Positions 16,108 through 25,546 of a stretch of 39,904 nt of DNA are shown piece by piece. Every line of letters begins with the position of its first letter. Within the stretch, counting starts at the first letter, position 1. Under the pieces are notes generated by a model, which worked only from the letters and a program-made list of their open reading frames with translations, made no database searches and was not told the DNA's origin. A program made the translations under genes and the position numbers. The stretch comes from an uncultured Clostridia bacterium (lineage in GTDB: Bacteria > Bacillota > Clostridia > TANB77 > CAG-508). The stretch spans positions 1 through 39,904 of the forward strand of contig CAKPSH010000012.1 in NCBI GenBank assembly GCA_934183325.1, in the 5' to 3' direction.

Positions 16108-16185
16108 GTCAGTATTTTAACGTTAGTTATGATAACATAATTTTTATTAAAAGGGAAGACTTATTTAAAAAAAGTAGTAAATATA

Positions 16186-16214
16186 TTGAAAAAAATGTAT
16201 ATATGTGGTATAAG
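16186..16214 (+). promoter_or_regulatory. Promoter of the rlmN-prpC-prkC operon
   Basis: TTGAAA (16186-16191), a 17-base spacer and TATAAG (16209-16214) with an upstream TG, about 60 bases before the rlmN ATG. Confidence 0.7.
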
Positions 16215-16272
16215 TTAATAAGTAATAAAGTAATTTATTGAAAATTTATATAACCTGTAAAAGGAAAGTATT

Positions 16273-17301
16273 ATGAAAAATATTAAAGATTATAATTTAG
16301 ACGAGTTAAAACAAGAGATGATATCAATAGGAGAAAAGCCATTTAGAGCAGAGCAAATATTTAAATGGATATTTGTTGAAAATGTTACAAGTTTTGATGG
16401 AATGACTAATCTTTCTTTGGAATTAAGGGAAAAACTAAAAAAAGAATATACTTTGGGAATATATAAAATAATAAGAAAACAAGAATCAAAAGATGGTACT
16501 AAAAAGTATTTATTTGATATTTTGGATAACAATGCAATAGAAACAGTTTTAATGCAATACAAACATGGATATAGCTTATGTGTATCTTCACAAGTTGGCT
16601 GTAAAATGGGATGCAAATTCTGTGCTTCAACTGGAATTGCATTCATTAGAAATCTAACGGCTGGAGAAATTGCAGAACAGATTTTAGCAGTGGAAAGAGA
16701 TACAGGAGTAAAAATTTCAAATGTGGTTTTTATGGGAATTGGAGAACCATTTGATAATTTTGATAATGTATTAAAAGCAATTAAAATTATAAATAACCAA
16801 AAGGGGTTAAATATTGGTGCGAGACATATAAGTGTTTCTACTTGTGGACAAGTACCTAAAATTTATGAAATAGCAGATATGGATTTGCAATGTACACTTT
16901 CAATATCATTACATGCTACAAATGATGAGAAAAGAAGTGCAATGATGCCTATAAATAATAAATATAATATAGAAGAATTAATGAAGGCATGTAGATATTA
17001 CATAGAAAAGACAAATAAAAGAATTTCTTTTGAATATGCATTAGCAAAGGATAATAATGATAATTTGGATGATGCTAGAGATTTAGTAAAATTATTAAAA
17101 GGAATGCTATGTCATGTAAATTTAATACCAATAAATAAAATAGAAAATGGAAAGTTTGATACTAGTACAAATGAAAATGTGATGAAATTTAGAGATTACT
17201 TAAATGACCATGGAATAGTTGCAACTATTAGAAGAGAATTGGGTGATGATATAGACGCAGCATGTGGACAACTTAGGAGAAAAGAAGGAGGAACTAAATG
17301 A
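16273..17301 (+). CDS. rlmN: 23S rRNA/tRNA adenine-C2 methyltransferase
   Basis: A 342-residue radical SAM enzyme that methylates A2503 of 23S rRNA and A37 of some tRNAs. The motif CKMGCKFCASTG gives the cluster cysteines near residues 113-120. GEPFDNFDNV is near 157, and the second catalytic Cys lies in AACGQL near the C-terminus. Length is normal. The ATG is preceded by AAAGGAAAG. Its stop overlaps the start of the phosphatase gene by four bases (ATGA), so the two are translationally coupled. Confidence 0.96.
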   Translation: MKNIKDYNLDELKQEMISIGEKPFRAEQIFKWIFVENVTSFDGMTNLSLELREKLKKEYTLGIYKIIRKQESKDGTKKYLFDILDNNAIETVLMQYKHGYSLCVSSQVGCKMGCKFCASTGIAFIRNLTAGEIAEQILAVERDTGVKISNVVFMGIGEPFDNFDNVLKAIKIINNQKGLNIGARHISVSTCGQVPKIYEIADMDLQCTLSISLHATNDEKRSAMMPINNKYNIEELMKACRYYIEKTNKRISFEYALAKDNNDNLDDARDLVKLLKGMLCHVNLIPINKIENGKFDTSTNENVMKFRDYLNDHGIVATIRRELGDDIDAACGQLRRKEGGTK

Positions 17302-18020
17302 AAATATACAAAGCTACAAATGTAGGATTAGTAAGAGAGAAAAATGAGGATTTTTGTTATGCAAGCGAAAATAACTTAAAACTATTTATAGTTGCAGATG
17401 GCATGGGTGGTTACAATGGAGGAGAAATTGCTAGTAAATTAGCAACAGAAACTGCTAAAAACTATATAGAAGAAAACATAAAAACAGTATCAAATGATAC
17501 AGGAAAAATTTTAGACATTATAAAGAAAGCTATTGAATATGCTAATAAGGTAGTGTATGAAAAATCACAAGAAGATAGCGAATTAAATGGAATGGGAACA
17601 ACTATGGAAATCTGTCTAATAATAGAAGATGAGCTTTATATTGGACATATTGGAGACAGTAGAATATATAGAATAAGAGATAATATTATGCAAAAATTAA
17701 CAGAAGATCATAGTTATGTACAAGAATTAGTAAAAGAAGGAACAATCACTCTAAAAGAAGCAGAACACCATCCTAAAAAAAATATGTTAATGAAAGCATT
17801 GGGATGTGCTCCACATGCAGAACCAGATGTATTTGAAAGAAGCATAAAAGAAGGGGATATTATTGAAATGAATACAGATGGTCTTACAAACATGGTTCCT
17901 TTACAAGAAATTCAAGAAACTATAGTTCAAGATAAAGAGACAATAGCAGAGGAATTAATTTCAAAGGCTAATTATGCTGGAGGAATAGATAATATTACAA
18001 CTATTATTATTAAAATATAA
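17298..18020 (+). CDS. prpC: PP2C-family serine/threonine phosphatase
   Basis: A 240-residue Mn-dependent phosphatase. The metal ligands are in VREKNEDF (about 13-20), FIVADGMGGYNGGE (about 30-43), GHIGDSRIYR (about 116) and GGIDNIT near the C-terminus. In Firmicutes it reverses the phosphorylation made by the PASTA kinase, which follows after 29 bases here. The family controls cell-wall synthesis and spore germination. It starts within the rlmN stop (ATGA overlap), with GGAGGA just upstream. Confidence 0.95.
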   Translation: MKIYKATNVGLVREKNEDFCYASENNLKLFIVADGMGGYNGGEIASKLATETAKNYIEENIKTVSNDTGKILDIIKKAIEYANKVVYEKSQEDSELNGMGTTMEICLIIEDELYIGHIGDSRIYRIRDNIMQKLTEDHSYVQELVKEGTITLKEAEHHPKKNMLMKALGCAPHAEPDVFERSIKEGDIIEMNTDGLTNMVPLQEIQETIVQDKETIAEELISKANYAGGIDNITTIIIKI

Positions 18021-18049
18021 AGTTAAAATCGTGGGAGGTTTTATAAATA

Positions 18050-20039
18050 ATGGGGTTAGAAGGAAGATTATTAGGAAACAGATATGAAATAATTGAAGAA
18101 ATAGGAAATGGACGGTATGGCAATGGTATATAAAGCTAAATGCCATGTTCTAAATAGATATGTAGCTGTAAAAATATTAAGAGACGAATTTACAACTGAT
18201 GAAGGCTTCATTAGAAGATTTAATACAGAAGCACAAGCAGTTGCAAGTTTAACACATCCAAATATTGTTTCAGTATATGATGTTGGTCATGAAGGTAATT
18301 TATATTATATTGTTATGGAACTTATAAAAGGAAGAACATTGAAAGAAATTATAGTGTCAGAAGGAGCTTTGGGCTGGAAATGGTGTGTAAATGTGGCAAT
18401 ACAAATTGCATCAGCCTTAGAAACAGCACATAAAAACAATATAATTCACAGAGATATAAAACCACATAATATAATTATTACAGAAGATGGAATGGCAAAA
18501 GTAACAGATTTTGGAATTGCTAAAGCAGTATCGAATTCAACAATAACAGCATTTGGAACAACAATGGGATCTGTTCATTATTTCTCACCAGAGCATGCAA
18601 GAGGAGGAATAACAGATGCAAAATCAGATCTATATTCATTAGGCGTAGTTATGTATGAAATGTTAACAGGAAAAGTACCATTTGATGCTGATACACCAGT
18701 TTCAGTGGCTTTAAAACATATTCAAGAAAAACCTGTTGAACCAAAGGTAGTTAATCCGTCAATACCAAAAGCAGTAAATGATATAGTTATGAAAGCAATG
18801 CAAAAAGAACCGAGTTTAAGATATCAAAATGCTGGAGAAATGTTAAGAGATTTAAGTATGTCGCTAAAAGATCCTGATGGTGATTTTGTGAAAAATGGAA
18901 TTAGTACAAATGATTTTGCAACACAAGTAATTTCAACCGTATATACAAAAAATAATGCTGAAGACACAAAAAAAGAAAGCGAGAATAAAACGGATAATAA
19001 AAAGAAAAGTGGATTTGCTGTTTTTGTAAAAAATCATAAAGTATTAGTTGGAATAATTTCACTGATAATATTATTTGCCTTAGCATTTGGAGGAACAAGT
19101 GCAATAATAGAACTAACAACACCTAAAGATGTAGTTATGCCAAATTTAGTAGGTATGGATAAAGAGGAAGCAAAGAAACAGACAGAAAATTCAAAATTAG
19201 TATTTGAAGTATCAGAAGAAGTATATGATACAACAATTGAGGCTGGCAAAATAATTTCGCAAGTTCCAGCTTTCCAAAATAATTATAAGATAAAGGAAAA
19301 ATCAACTATTACAGTTGTTGTAAGTTTAGGACAAAAAATAGTTACTGTTCCTAAAGTTTCTGGAATGACAGAAAAAGAAGCAACAGAATCGCTAGAAAAG
19401 AATGATTTAAAAGTTAATGTAGAAGAAGAACCAAGCAAAAAAATAGAAGCAGGATATGTAATAAGCCAAGATGTAACACCTGATACAGAAGTAGGAGCAG
19501 GGTCAACTGTAACTATCAAAGTAAGTACAGGAGTTGAAAAAAGTGTAGTACCAAATCTTGCAGGAAAGAATGAAGAAGAAGCTAAAAAAGAAATTAGTGA
19601 TGCAGGTTTAACATTAACTACTGTATTAACATCAGAAGATACTACAAAAGATGATGGAATAGTAATAAAACAAAGTTTACAAGCGGGCGAGACAGTTGAA
19701 AAAGGATCAAATATAACAATTACTGTAAATAAGATAGAGAAATTAATTAATGGAACAATAAATTTAAATTTAAAATCACTTTTAGGCTCAGCTATCGAAT
19801 ATACTGAAACAAAAAATCCACTTACAGGTGAAACAACAAAGACAGCTAAAAAGTCAAAGATAAAAATTGTTGCAAATAATGATACAGTATATTCACAAAC
19901 CATTGCACAAGATTCAACAAATATAAATGCAAGTGTTACAGGAAAGGGAACTATAACAGTTAAAGTATATGTAGATGATGTTGTAAAGAAAACAACAACG
20001 ATGAACTTAAATAAAGAAACAACATTAACAATTGAATAA
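18050..20039 (+). CDS. prkC: PASTA-domain Ser/Thr kinase, requires +1 frameshift at CGGT (18113)
   Basis: Translation starts at 18050 (GGGAGG upstream) and reads 21 codons to GNG. The zero frame then meets CGG and stops seven codons later. Skipping C18113 gives GGT and continues to 20039, for 662 residues in all. The shift lies inside the ATP-binding glycine loop, restored as GNGGMAMVYKA. The kinase domain follows (HRDIKPHN catalytic loop near 138, DFG near 157, activation loop TAFGTTMGSVHYFSPE). One membrane helix lies near 325-350, then three PASTA repeats (about 355-560) that bind peptidoglycan fragments, then an extra beta-rich C-terminal domain. Without the shift no kinase can be made from this start. 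An internal ATG at 18108 lacks the glycine loop start and has no Shine-Dalgarno site. Confidence 0.9.
18113..18116 (+). other. Frameshift site 1: CGGT quadruplet in prkC
   Basis: The zero frame is GGA-CGG-TAT; the functional reading is GGA-(C)GGT-ATG. The residue restored is the second Gly of the GxGGMA loop, which is invariant in PASTA kinases. Confidence 0.75.
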
Positions 20040-20048
20040 TAAAATAAG

Positions 20049-20092
20049 AAGGTTATGTATGAAGAAATTCAAACATAATCTTTTTATTTTTT
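20049..20092 (+). terminator. Terminator after prkC
   Basis: AAGGTTATGTATGAA (20049-20063) pairs with TTCAAACATAATCTT (20068-20082) with two mismatches, followed by a T-run. Confidence 0.75.
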
Positions 20093-20158
20093 AAAGTATG
20101 GCATCAGTGAAATGACGTGTTTTAATTTATGTATCAATTAAAAATGAAAATACAAAAC

Positions 20159-20187
20159 TTGACGAAAATACAAACATCTTTTATAAT
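20159..20187 (+). promoter_or_regulatory. sigma-A promoter of the MFS gene
   Basis: TTGACG (20159-20164), a 17-base spacer and TATAAT (20182-20187), 34 bases before the ATG. Confidence 0.8.
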
Positions 20188-20220
20188 ATTTATAGAACTA
20201 AAAGAGAGGAATTAGCAATA

Positions 20221-21633
20221 ATGGAAAATCAAAAGACACAAGATGAAGAAAAATTAAAAGAAGCAAAACGACGAAATGTGAAGTTATATCCCATATACAA
20301 AATGTTTGCATGGGATTTATTGTTTTATTATCCAATATACTTTCTTTTTTTAAGTCAAAATAAAGGATTGAGTGCATCAGAAATTGTACTTGGAAATGCT
20401 TTTTATACAATTTTTAAATTAATATTTCAACCATTTGTGCCAATGATAGTTGGTTTACTGGGAAAAAGAAAAAGTACAGTATTAGGAAATATATTTGTAA
20501 CAATAAGTATATTATATGTAATTTTAGCTAAAGGAAGCTTGACAAATTATATAATTTTTAATTTAATTCAAGCATTAGGTTATATATTTAAAAATGTATG
20601 TGAAGCAAGTATTTTAGATGAATGTATAACTGACAAAGAAAAGAAAAATACGATTTTTACAAAATATGATGGAAAAGGCTCAGCATATTGGTATACATTT
20701 GAGGCAGTATCTGCTGTATTTACAGGATTTTTATTTGTAGTAAATGCATATATCCCAATGTATTTATGCTTTATTTTTTGCATAATAGGAACAATACTTT
20801 CAACAAAATTTGAACATTATGAACATAGGGTTAAAATAAAGAAAGAGAAAGATAGAAGCAAAACATTAAAAGAAAAAATGGATTTAGCAATACAAGAATA
20901 TAAATTTATTTTCAAATCAAAAAGATTAAGAGCTTTATATATGTTTTCAGGAGTGTTATATGGATTATTGTATATTAGAGCATCTTTAACAAGCAGTTTG
21001 TTAGTTGAAATTAATATACCAGATCAATTTTTTGGAATTATTACAGGAATTTTTACTATATTTGCAGCATTAACGACATGGCAACAACATTTCATACAAA
21101 AAAGATTAAAAAATAAGGTGTTGACTGTCTTTGGGCTAACATATGCTTGGACTTTAATATTAAGTGCAATAGTTATTATATTAAAACTTGATTATAAATT
21201 TACTTTAATAGTAACTTTCATAATGCTTACATTGCAAAATATGATAAAAGGACCATATTATACACTAATTAAAAGATATTTGAATAGCTTTTCAGATAAA
21301 CACCTTTCAACAAAGATATATGCAATAAATGGCATAGTAGAAGATGTGGGAGGAATTATAATATCACTTGCTGTATCATTACTTCTAGAACATACAACTA
21401 CAGCATATACATCATTGATTTTAGGAATTGCATCATTAATTTTATTTATAATAATTTTAGATTATATGAAAACCAGAATTGGTCTGGCACCTGAAGAATA
21501 TGATAAAAAAGATATAGAATTTAAACAAAAAGTTAAAGAACCACCTATTGAACAGGAAAAAAAGCAAGAAGTAGAAATAATTGTTGGTATTAATGATGAA
21601 GGTAACAGTGAAGCCAAAATAATAGAGAACTAA
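20221..21633 (+). CDS. MFS transporter
   Basis: A 470-residue integral membrane protein with about twelve hydrophobic segments and a central charged loop (about 200-235: EHRVKIKKEKDRSKTLKEK) between the two six-helix halves. The short motif GLLGKRKSTVLG near 77-88 corresponds to the MFS loop 2-3 signature. Cytoplasmic N- and C-termini are long and charged; the tail from about 425 is Glu/Lys-rich. The substrate is unknown. It is monocistronic, with its own promoter and a terminator at 21661-21702. Confidence 0.85.
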   Translation: MENQKTQDEEKLKEAKRRNVKLYPIYKMFAWDLLFYYPIYFLFLSQNKGLSASEIVLGNAFYTIFKLIFQPFVPMIVGLLGKRKSTVLGNIFVTISILYVILAKGSLTNYIIFNLIQALGYIFKNVCEASILDECITDKEKKNTIFTKYDGKGSAYWYTFEAVSAVFTGFLFVVNAYIPMYLCFIFCIIGTILSTKFEHYEHRVKIKKEKDRSKTLKEKMDLAIQEYKFIFKSKRLRALYMFSGVLYGLLYIRASLTSSLLVEINIPDQFFGIITGIFTIFAALTTWQQHFIQKRLKNKVLTVFGLTYAWTLILSAIVIILKLDYKFTLIVTFIMLTLQNMIKGPYYTLIKRYLNSFSDKHLSTKIYAINGIVEDVGGIIISLAVSLLLEHTTTAYTSLILGIASLILFIIILDYMKTRIGLAPEEYDKKDIEFKQKVKEPPIEQEKKQEVEIIVGINDEGNSEAKIIEN

Positions 21634-21660
21634 AAATAATAAAAAAATAATTTTATACAA

Positions 21661-21702
21661 ATAGAGATCGGTTTAATATAGTATTAAACTGGTCTCTATT
21701 TA
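21661..21702 (+). terminator. Terminator of the MFS gene
   Basis: ATAGAGATCGGTTTAATA (21661-21678) pairs with TATTAAACTGGTCTCTAT (21682-21699), followed by a T-rich stretch where repeat copy 3 begins. Confidence 0.8.
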
Positions 21703-21760
21703 TATTCTTGGCAAAGGCATTTGTGAGATAGTGAGTTTCTTTAGAACATGTTTTATATAA
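21701..21760 (+). repeat. 118-bp repeat, copy 3 (shortened and diverged)
   Basis: TATATTCTTGGCAAAGGCAT...GATAGTGAGTTTCTTTAGAA keeps hairpin one of the repeat with several changes. It is followed directly by TGTTTTATATAA, resembling the right end. The middle hairpin is missing. Like the other two copies it begins right after a terminator. Confidence 0.65.
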
Positions 21761-21767
21761 GTATAAT

Positions 21768-23322
21768 TTAAAAATGCAAATCTATGACTTTAGATTTATT
21801 ATTTGAAATATTTCTTTTTCGTAAATTATATTCTCTAAACCTCATAATACTTACTGTTAAAATCAAGAAAAAATATATAAATATAAAAGCAATAATCTTT
21901 GCTGATACAATTTTAATTCTACTGGTTAAATAAAAATCAAAATTATCAAAAATAAATTTAATTATTAAAATTAATATTAAGGGAACAATAACACAAAAAA
22001 TGTAATCAAATTTAAAATGTGTTTCTTTATGTAATTGATATAAACTCACAGAAAAATTAAAAATTTCACTAGTGTACAAAATTACAATATAACCATATAT
22101 ACCATAAATAGGAATAAAGAAATATATTAAAGTAATTGTCATAAATAAATCTATTATATTACAAATCATTACTTCGATTTGACAGTCAAGACCTTTTAAC
22201 ATTGAATCTATAATAGTATCTAAATACATAAAAATCACAATTGGACATAAAAGAACAACAAAATTAACAATTTCTAAATTATGATAAACAATTGTGCATA
22301 TTTCTTCAGTAAATGTTAAAAATATTCCTATCATACAAATTGAAAAAATTGATGCAATTTTAAATATAAATCTAATAACTTTATTCATAGTTGAATAATT
22401 CTCTACAAGTTTAAAACTTGCAAATTCAGGAATTAATAAACCAGCAAATGAATTGATAAAAACACTAGGAAATAATATTAAAGGAAAAGCCATTCCATTT
22501 ATTAATCCATATTGCGATAGTGCCAAACTTGAAGAGTGTGTGAATTTAGTCAGACTAAGAGGGATTAGAATTTGTTTTATAGTAGATAGACTAGATCTAA
22601 TTATAGATGTAACGGCAATGGGTAATGATATTTTTAATAATCTTTTTAAATAATTTTTATTTTCAACAGTATCTAAATTTATATTTCTCTTACTTATGTA
22701 ATATAAAATATAAGAATAGAAAAATTCAAAAATATTAGCTAGAGTACTAGAAAGTACTAAAAATGTGCATACTAAGTCTATATTATTTGCAGGAAAAATG
22801 AATATAAATAAGCAAGTAAGTCCAACTCTAATAAGTAAACTAAGTATTCTTCCAAAGGAACTTTTTGAAACATTTCTAATTCCAGAAAAATATCCACTTA
22901 AAGAAGTAGTTACTGATGTAAAAGGAAGGCTAAATGCTAATATATATAATGGTTTTGCTGAAACTCTGTTTAGTAATATTTTGGAAACCAAAAAAGGTGA
23001 CATTGCATATAATATGATGCCAGAGAGTATACCAAAAAAAAGACTATAAAAAATACACTTTCTCATAGCAGTAATAGCTCCGAGCTTTACCATTGATATC
23101 TAATTCTTCAGCTACAATTCTTGTAGCAGCAAGGCCAATACCTGAATTAGCAATTGTAATAGCTAATAAGTAGATTGACATTATAAGTTCAAAAAGTCCA
23201 GAACCTTCACTTCCAATTTTGTTTGCTACATAAACTGAAAAAAACATATCAATTGCTCTAATAAGAATGGCAGTTACAGTTAAAATTACAGTATTATATA
23301 AAAAAAGTTTAAAACGATTCAT
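21768..23322 (-). CDS. SpoVB/MurJ-type polysaccharide flippase, requires +1 frameshift at CGGA (23082-23079)
   Basis: This reads as a 517-residue MOP/MATE-superfamily flippase only if one base is skipped. The first 80 codons from 23322 give two to three membrane helices and ...AEELDINGKA. The zero frame then reads CGG and stops after 12 codons. Skipping C at 23082 gives GGA and continues GAITAMRKCIFYSLFFG... to 21768, with about 14 membrane helices overall. The join KA-GAITAMRKC matches the family pattern, in which this cytoplasmic loop carries KAGA before a basic helix. Such proteins move lipid-linked cell-wall or spore-cortex precursors across the membrane. An ATG at 23093 could start the downstream part alone, but it lacks a Shine-Dalgarno site. 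Confidence 0.88.
23079..23082 (-). other. Frameshift site 2: CGGA quadruplet in the flippase gene
   Basis: The zero frame on the minus strand is GCT-CGG-AGC; the functional reading is GCT-(C)GGA-GCT. It restores Gly81. It is the only CGG trinucleotide I found in the whole gene, in any frame. Confidence 0.75.
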
Positions 23323-23389
23323 ATCATTATTTATATTTTTATTATTATAAAATATGAAAAAAATTCTAAAGAAAAATTTAAAAATACTA

Positions 23390-23418
23390 TTGATTTAATT
23401 TTTTCTTAATGCTATAAT
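23390..23418 (+). promoter_or_regulatory. sigma-A promoter of the structured RNA
   Basis: TTGATT (23390-23395), a 17-base spacer and TATAAT (23413-23418). The start is near 23425. Confidence 0.8.
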
Positions 23419-23424
23419 AAGTTT

Positions 23425-23630
23425 AAGTTAATAATAAACCCTACGTAGTTCGCTTATGTAAGGAAATTTTAGAACCTACAAAGTAATGGATACGGGAGTT
23501 GATCTCTTGATATGGCGTGTACGCTTGCATTTATGTAAGAAACCCACAAGTATTGAGGTAAACACCCACCTGTGTAAATAACAGGTCCATAAAATTTCTT
23601 AAAGATACGGCTAATGTGGGGATTTTTTTT
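23425..23630 (+). ncRNA. ssrS: Probable 6S RNA
   Basis: A stretch of about 205 bases without an open frame, with its own strong promoter and a 3' T-run. The ends form a closing stem: CCCTACGTAG (23439-23448) pairs with CTAATGTGGGG (about 23611-23621) just before TTTTTTTT. Inside are several paired segments, for example ACCTGT/ACAGGT near 23570-23586, and a GTTCGC...GGAA...TTAGAACC pattern like Firmicutes 6S RNAs. 6S RNA mimics an open promoter and binds sigma-A RNA polymerase. I assign it from overall layout and not from an alignment. Another structured RNA is possible. Confidence 0.6.
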
Positions 23631-23743
23631 GTCATTTTTTAATTTTTTGAAAAAAATGTTATTAAATCAAAAAAGCGTTAGTATGATAAAAGAGAGAATG
23701 CAAATAATAAAAGTAAAAAAATAAAAAAAATTGTAGAAATTTG

Positions 23744-23772
23744 TTTACTTTTTTTATAAGTTAATATACAAT
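23744..23772 (+). promoter_or_regulatory. sigma-A promoter of the GT4 gene
   Basis: TTTACT (23744-23749), a 17-base spacer and TACAAT (23767-23772), about 40 bases before the ATG. Confidence 0.65.
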
Positions 23773-23813
23773 ATGAGTGTTAAACATAAGAAAGAATAAA
23801 AAGGGAGGTTGCT

Positions 23814-25091
23814 ATGAAAATATTAATGCTTACGTGGGAGTATCCACCAAGGATTGTAGGCGGTATTGCAAAAGTAGTATATGATTTATCAAGAAGATTA
23901 ATTAAGGATGGTCACGAGGTTACCGTTGTAACTTATAAAGAAGGAGATGTACCTTATTACGAGAATGATAAAGGCGTTGAGGTATATAGGGTAGATAACT
24001 ATATGATTAATCCTAATAATTTTATAGATTGGATAATGCAATTAAACTTTAATTTAGTAGCAAAAGCTAGCGAAATAATGAATACAAAAGGAAAATTTGA
24101 TGTAATACACGCACATGATTGGTTAGTTGCAAATGCTGCCAAGACATTAAAATCTGCATATAATATTCCAATTGTAGCAACTATACATGCAACAGAAGCT
24201 GGTAGAAATGGCGGAATAAGAGAAGAACAACAAAGATACATTAATGACACAGAATGGATGCTTACTTATGAAGCTACAGAAGTTATTGTAAACAGTAACT
24301 ATATGAAAAATGAAGTACAAAGATTATTTGGTTTACCATTTGAAAAAATTAATGTTATACCAAATGGTATTAATTTAAATATATATAATGGAATAGAAAA
24401 AAACTTCGAATTTAGAAGAAAATATGCAAGAGATAATGAAAAAATTGTTATGTGTGCTGGAAGATTAGTATATGAAAAAGGTTTCCAATATCTAATAGAT
24501 GCTGCACCAAAGATATTAAATAATTATCATGATGTTAAATTCATTATAGCTGGAAAAGGCGGAATGATGGATGAATTAAAAGCAAAAGCTAATTATTTAG
24601 GAATTTCAGATAAAGTGTATTTTACAGGACAATTATGTCCACAAGATCTATATACAATGTATAAATGTGCTGATGTAGCAGTATTTCCTAGTACTTATGA
24701 ACCATTTGGAATTGTTGCAATAGAGGGAATGTATGCAGGAACTCCAATAGTAGTATCAGATGTAGGCGGTTTAAATGAAATAGTTGAACATGGAGTTACA
24801 GGAATGAAGAGTTATGCAGGAAATGCAAATTCACTTGCTGATTCAATATTATCATTATTATTTGATCAACAATTAGCATATAATGTTGCAAAAAACGGAA
24901 AAGAAAAAGTAAAAAATGTATATAATTGGACAATAATTGCTCAAGATACACATTTCACATATCAAAAAGCAATCTGCGAAACAGTGGCTGCAAAACAGGC
25001 AAAAGAATTACAACAAGAACGCGAAAGAAAAACAAAGAAGATAAGACAATCTAATTTGATTAAATTTATGAAACAAGAGTCTTATGCATAA
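23814..25091 (+). CDS. GT4-family glycosyltransferase (glycogen synthase-like)
   Basis: A 425-residue GT-B enzyme. The N-terminal Rossmann domain opens MKILMLTWEYPPRIVGGIAKV, with the glycine-rich acceptor loop, and has HAHDWL near 97. The C-terminal nucleotide-sugar domain has VIPNGINLNIYNG near 180, the GRLVYEKGF motif near 217 and the E-x7-E motif EPFGIVAIEGM near 301-311. The opening resembles GlgA/starch-synthase-like GT4 proteins that use ADP- or UDP-glucose. The acceptor is unknown. The tail (about 390-425) is a basic coiled segment. AGGGAGG precedes the ATG; the terminator is at 25113-25153. Confidence 0.88.
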   Translation: MKILMLTWEYPPRIVGGIAKVVYDLSRRLIKDGHEVTVVTYKEGDVPYYENDKGVEVYRVDNYMINPNNFIDWIMQLNFNLVAKASEIMNTKGKFDVIHAHDWLVANAAKTLKSAYNIPIVATIHATEAGRNGGIREEQQRYINDTEWMLTYEATEVIVNSNYMKNEVQRLFGLPFEKINVIPNGINLNIYNGIEKNFEFRRKYARDNEKIVMCAGRLVYEKGFQYLIDAAPKILNNYHDVKFIIAGKGGMMDELKAKANYLGISDKVYFTGQLCPQDLYTMYKCADVAVFPSTYEPFGIVAIEGMYAGTPIVVSDVGGLNEIVEHGVTGMKSYAGNANSLADSILSLLFDQQLAYNVAKNGKEKVKNVYNWTIIAQDTHFTYQKAICETVAAKQAKELQQERERKTKKIRQSNLIKFMKQESYA

Positions 25092-25112
25092 TTATGAATA
25101 TAAAACATAATT

Positions 25113-25153
25113 GGGAGCATAGGTTATAGAGATTATAACCTGCTCCCATTTTT
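25113..25153 (+). terminator. Terminator of the GT4 gene
   Basis: GGGAGC-(AT)-AGGTTATA and TATAACCT-GCTCCC form a 14-bp stem with a two-base bulge and a short loop, followed by a run of five T. Confidence 0.8.
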
Positions 25154-25175
25154 GAATGATTAAGGAGGAATAAAG

Positions 25176-25508
25176 ATGAAGGTTTATGATACATTAAATA
25201 AATTAGCAGAAGAAATAAAAACTTCTGATGAATATTTTAAATATAAAGAAATGAAAGATATGGCTAATGAAAACCCAGAACTGAGTAAAAAGTTAAAGGA
25301 ATTTGAAGAAGCTAGATACGCAACACAAGTTGCAACAATTAGAGGGCAAGAACCAGAGAAAGAACAAATAGAAAATATGCAAAAGATATATCTTGAGTTA
25401 ATAAAAATGGAAAATGCAAGAGAATATTTAGAAGCAGAGTTAGAATTTAATACAATGTTATCAAAGGTAAATGAAGTTTTAGCAAATGTTGTAAAAGAAT
25501 TAATGTAA
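25176..25508 (+). CDS. YlbF/YmcA family protein
   Basis: A 110-residue all-helical protein of the Com_YlbF group: KLAEEIKTSDEYFKYKEMKDM at about 8-28, then NPELSKKLKEFEEAR, then a central helix ending in YLEAELEFNTMLSKVNEVLANV. In Bacillus, family members (YlbF, YmcA, YaaT) form a Y-complex that affects RNase Y, competence, biofilm formation and sporulation. This one is most like the general family; the exact paralogue is not clear. AAGGAGG gives a strong start. It ends 38 bases before recJ, so the two are probably co-transcribed. Confidence 0.85.
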   Translation: MKVYDTLNKLAEEIKTSDEYFKYKEMKDMANENPELSKKLKEFEEARYATQVATIRGQEPEKEQIENMQKIYLELIKMENAREYLEAELEFNTMLSKVNEVLANVVKELM

Positions 25509-25546
25509 ATTATTAATAAAGGTGTATGGAAGGAAAGAGGATAATA

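Noticed and set aside
19283..19903. A 206-codon minus-strand frame opposite the PASTA repeats
   Set aside because: It mirrors the Thr/Val/Lys-rich PASTA coding sequence and has no start signal.
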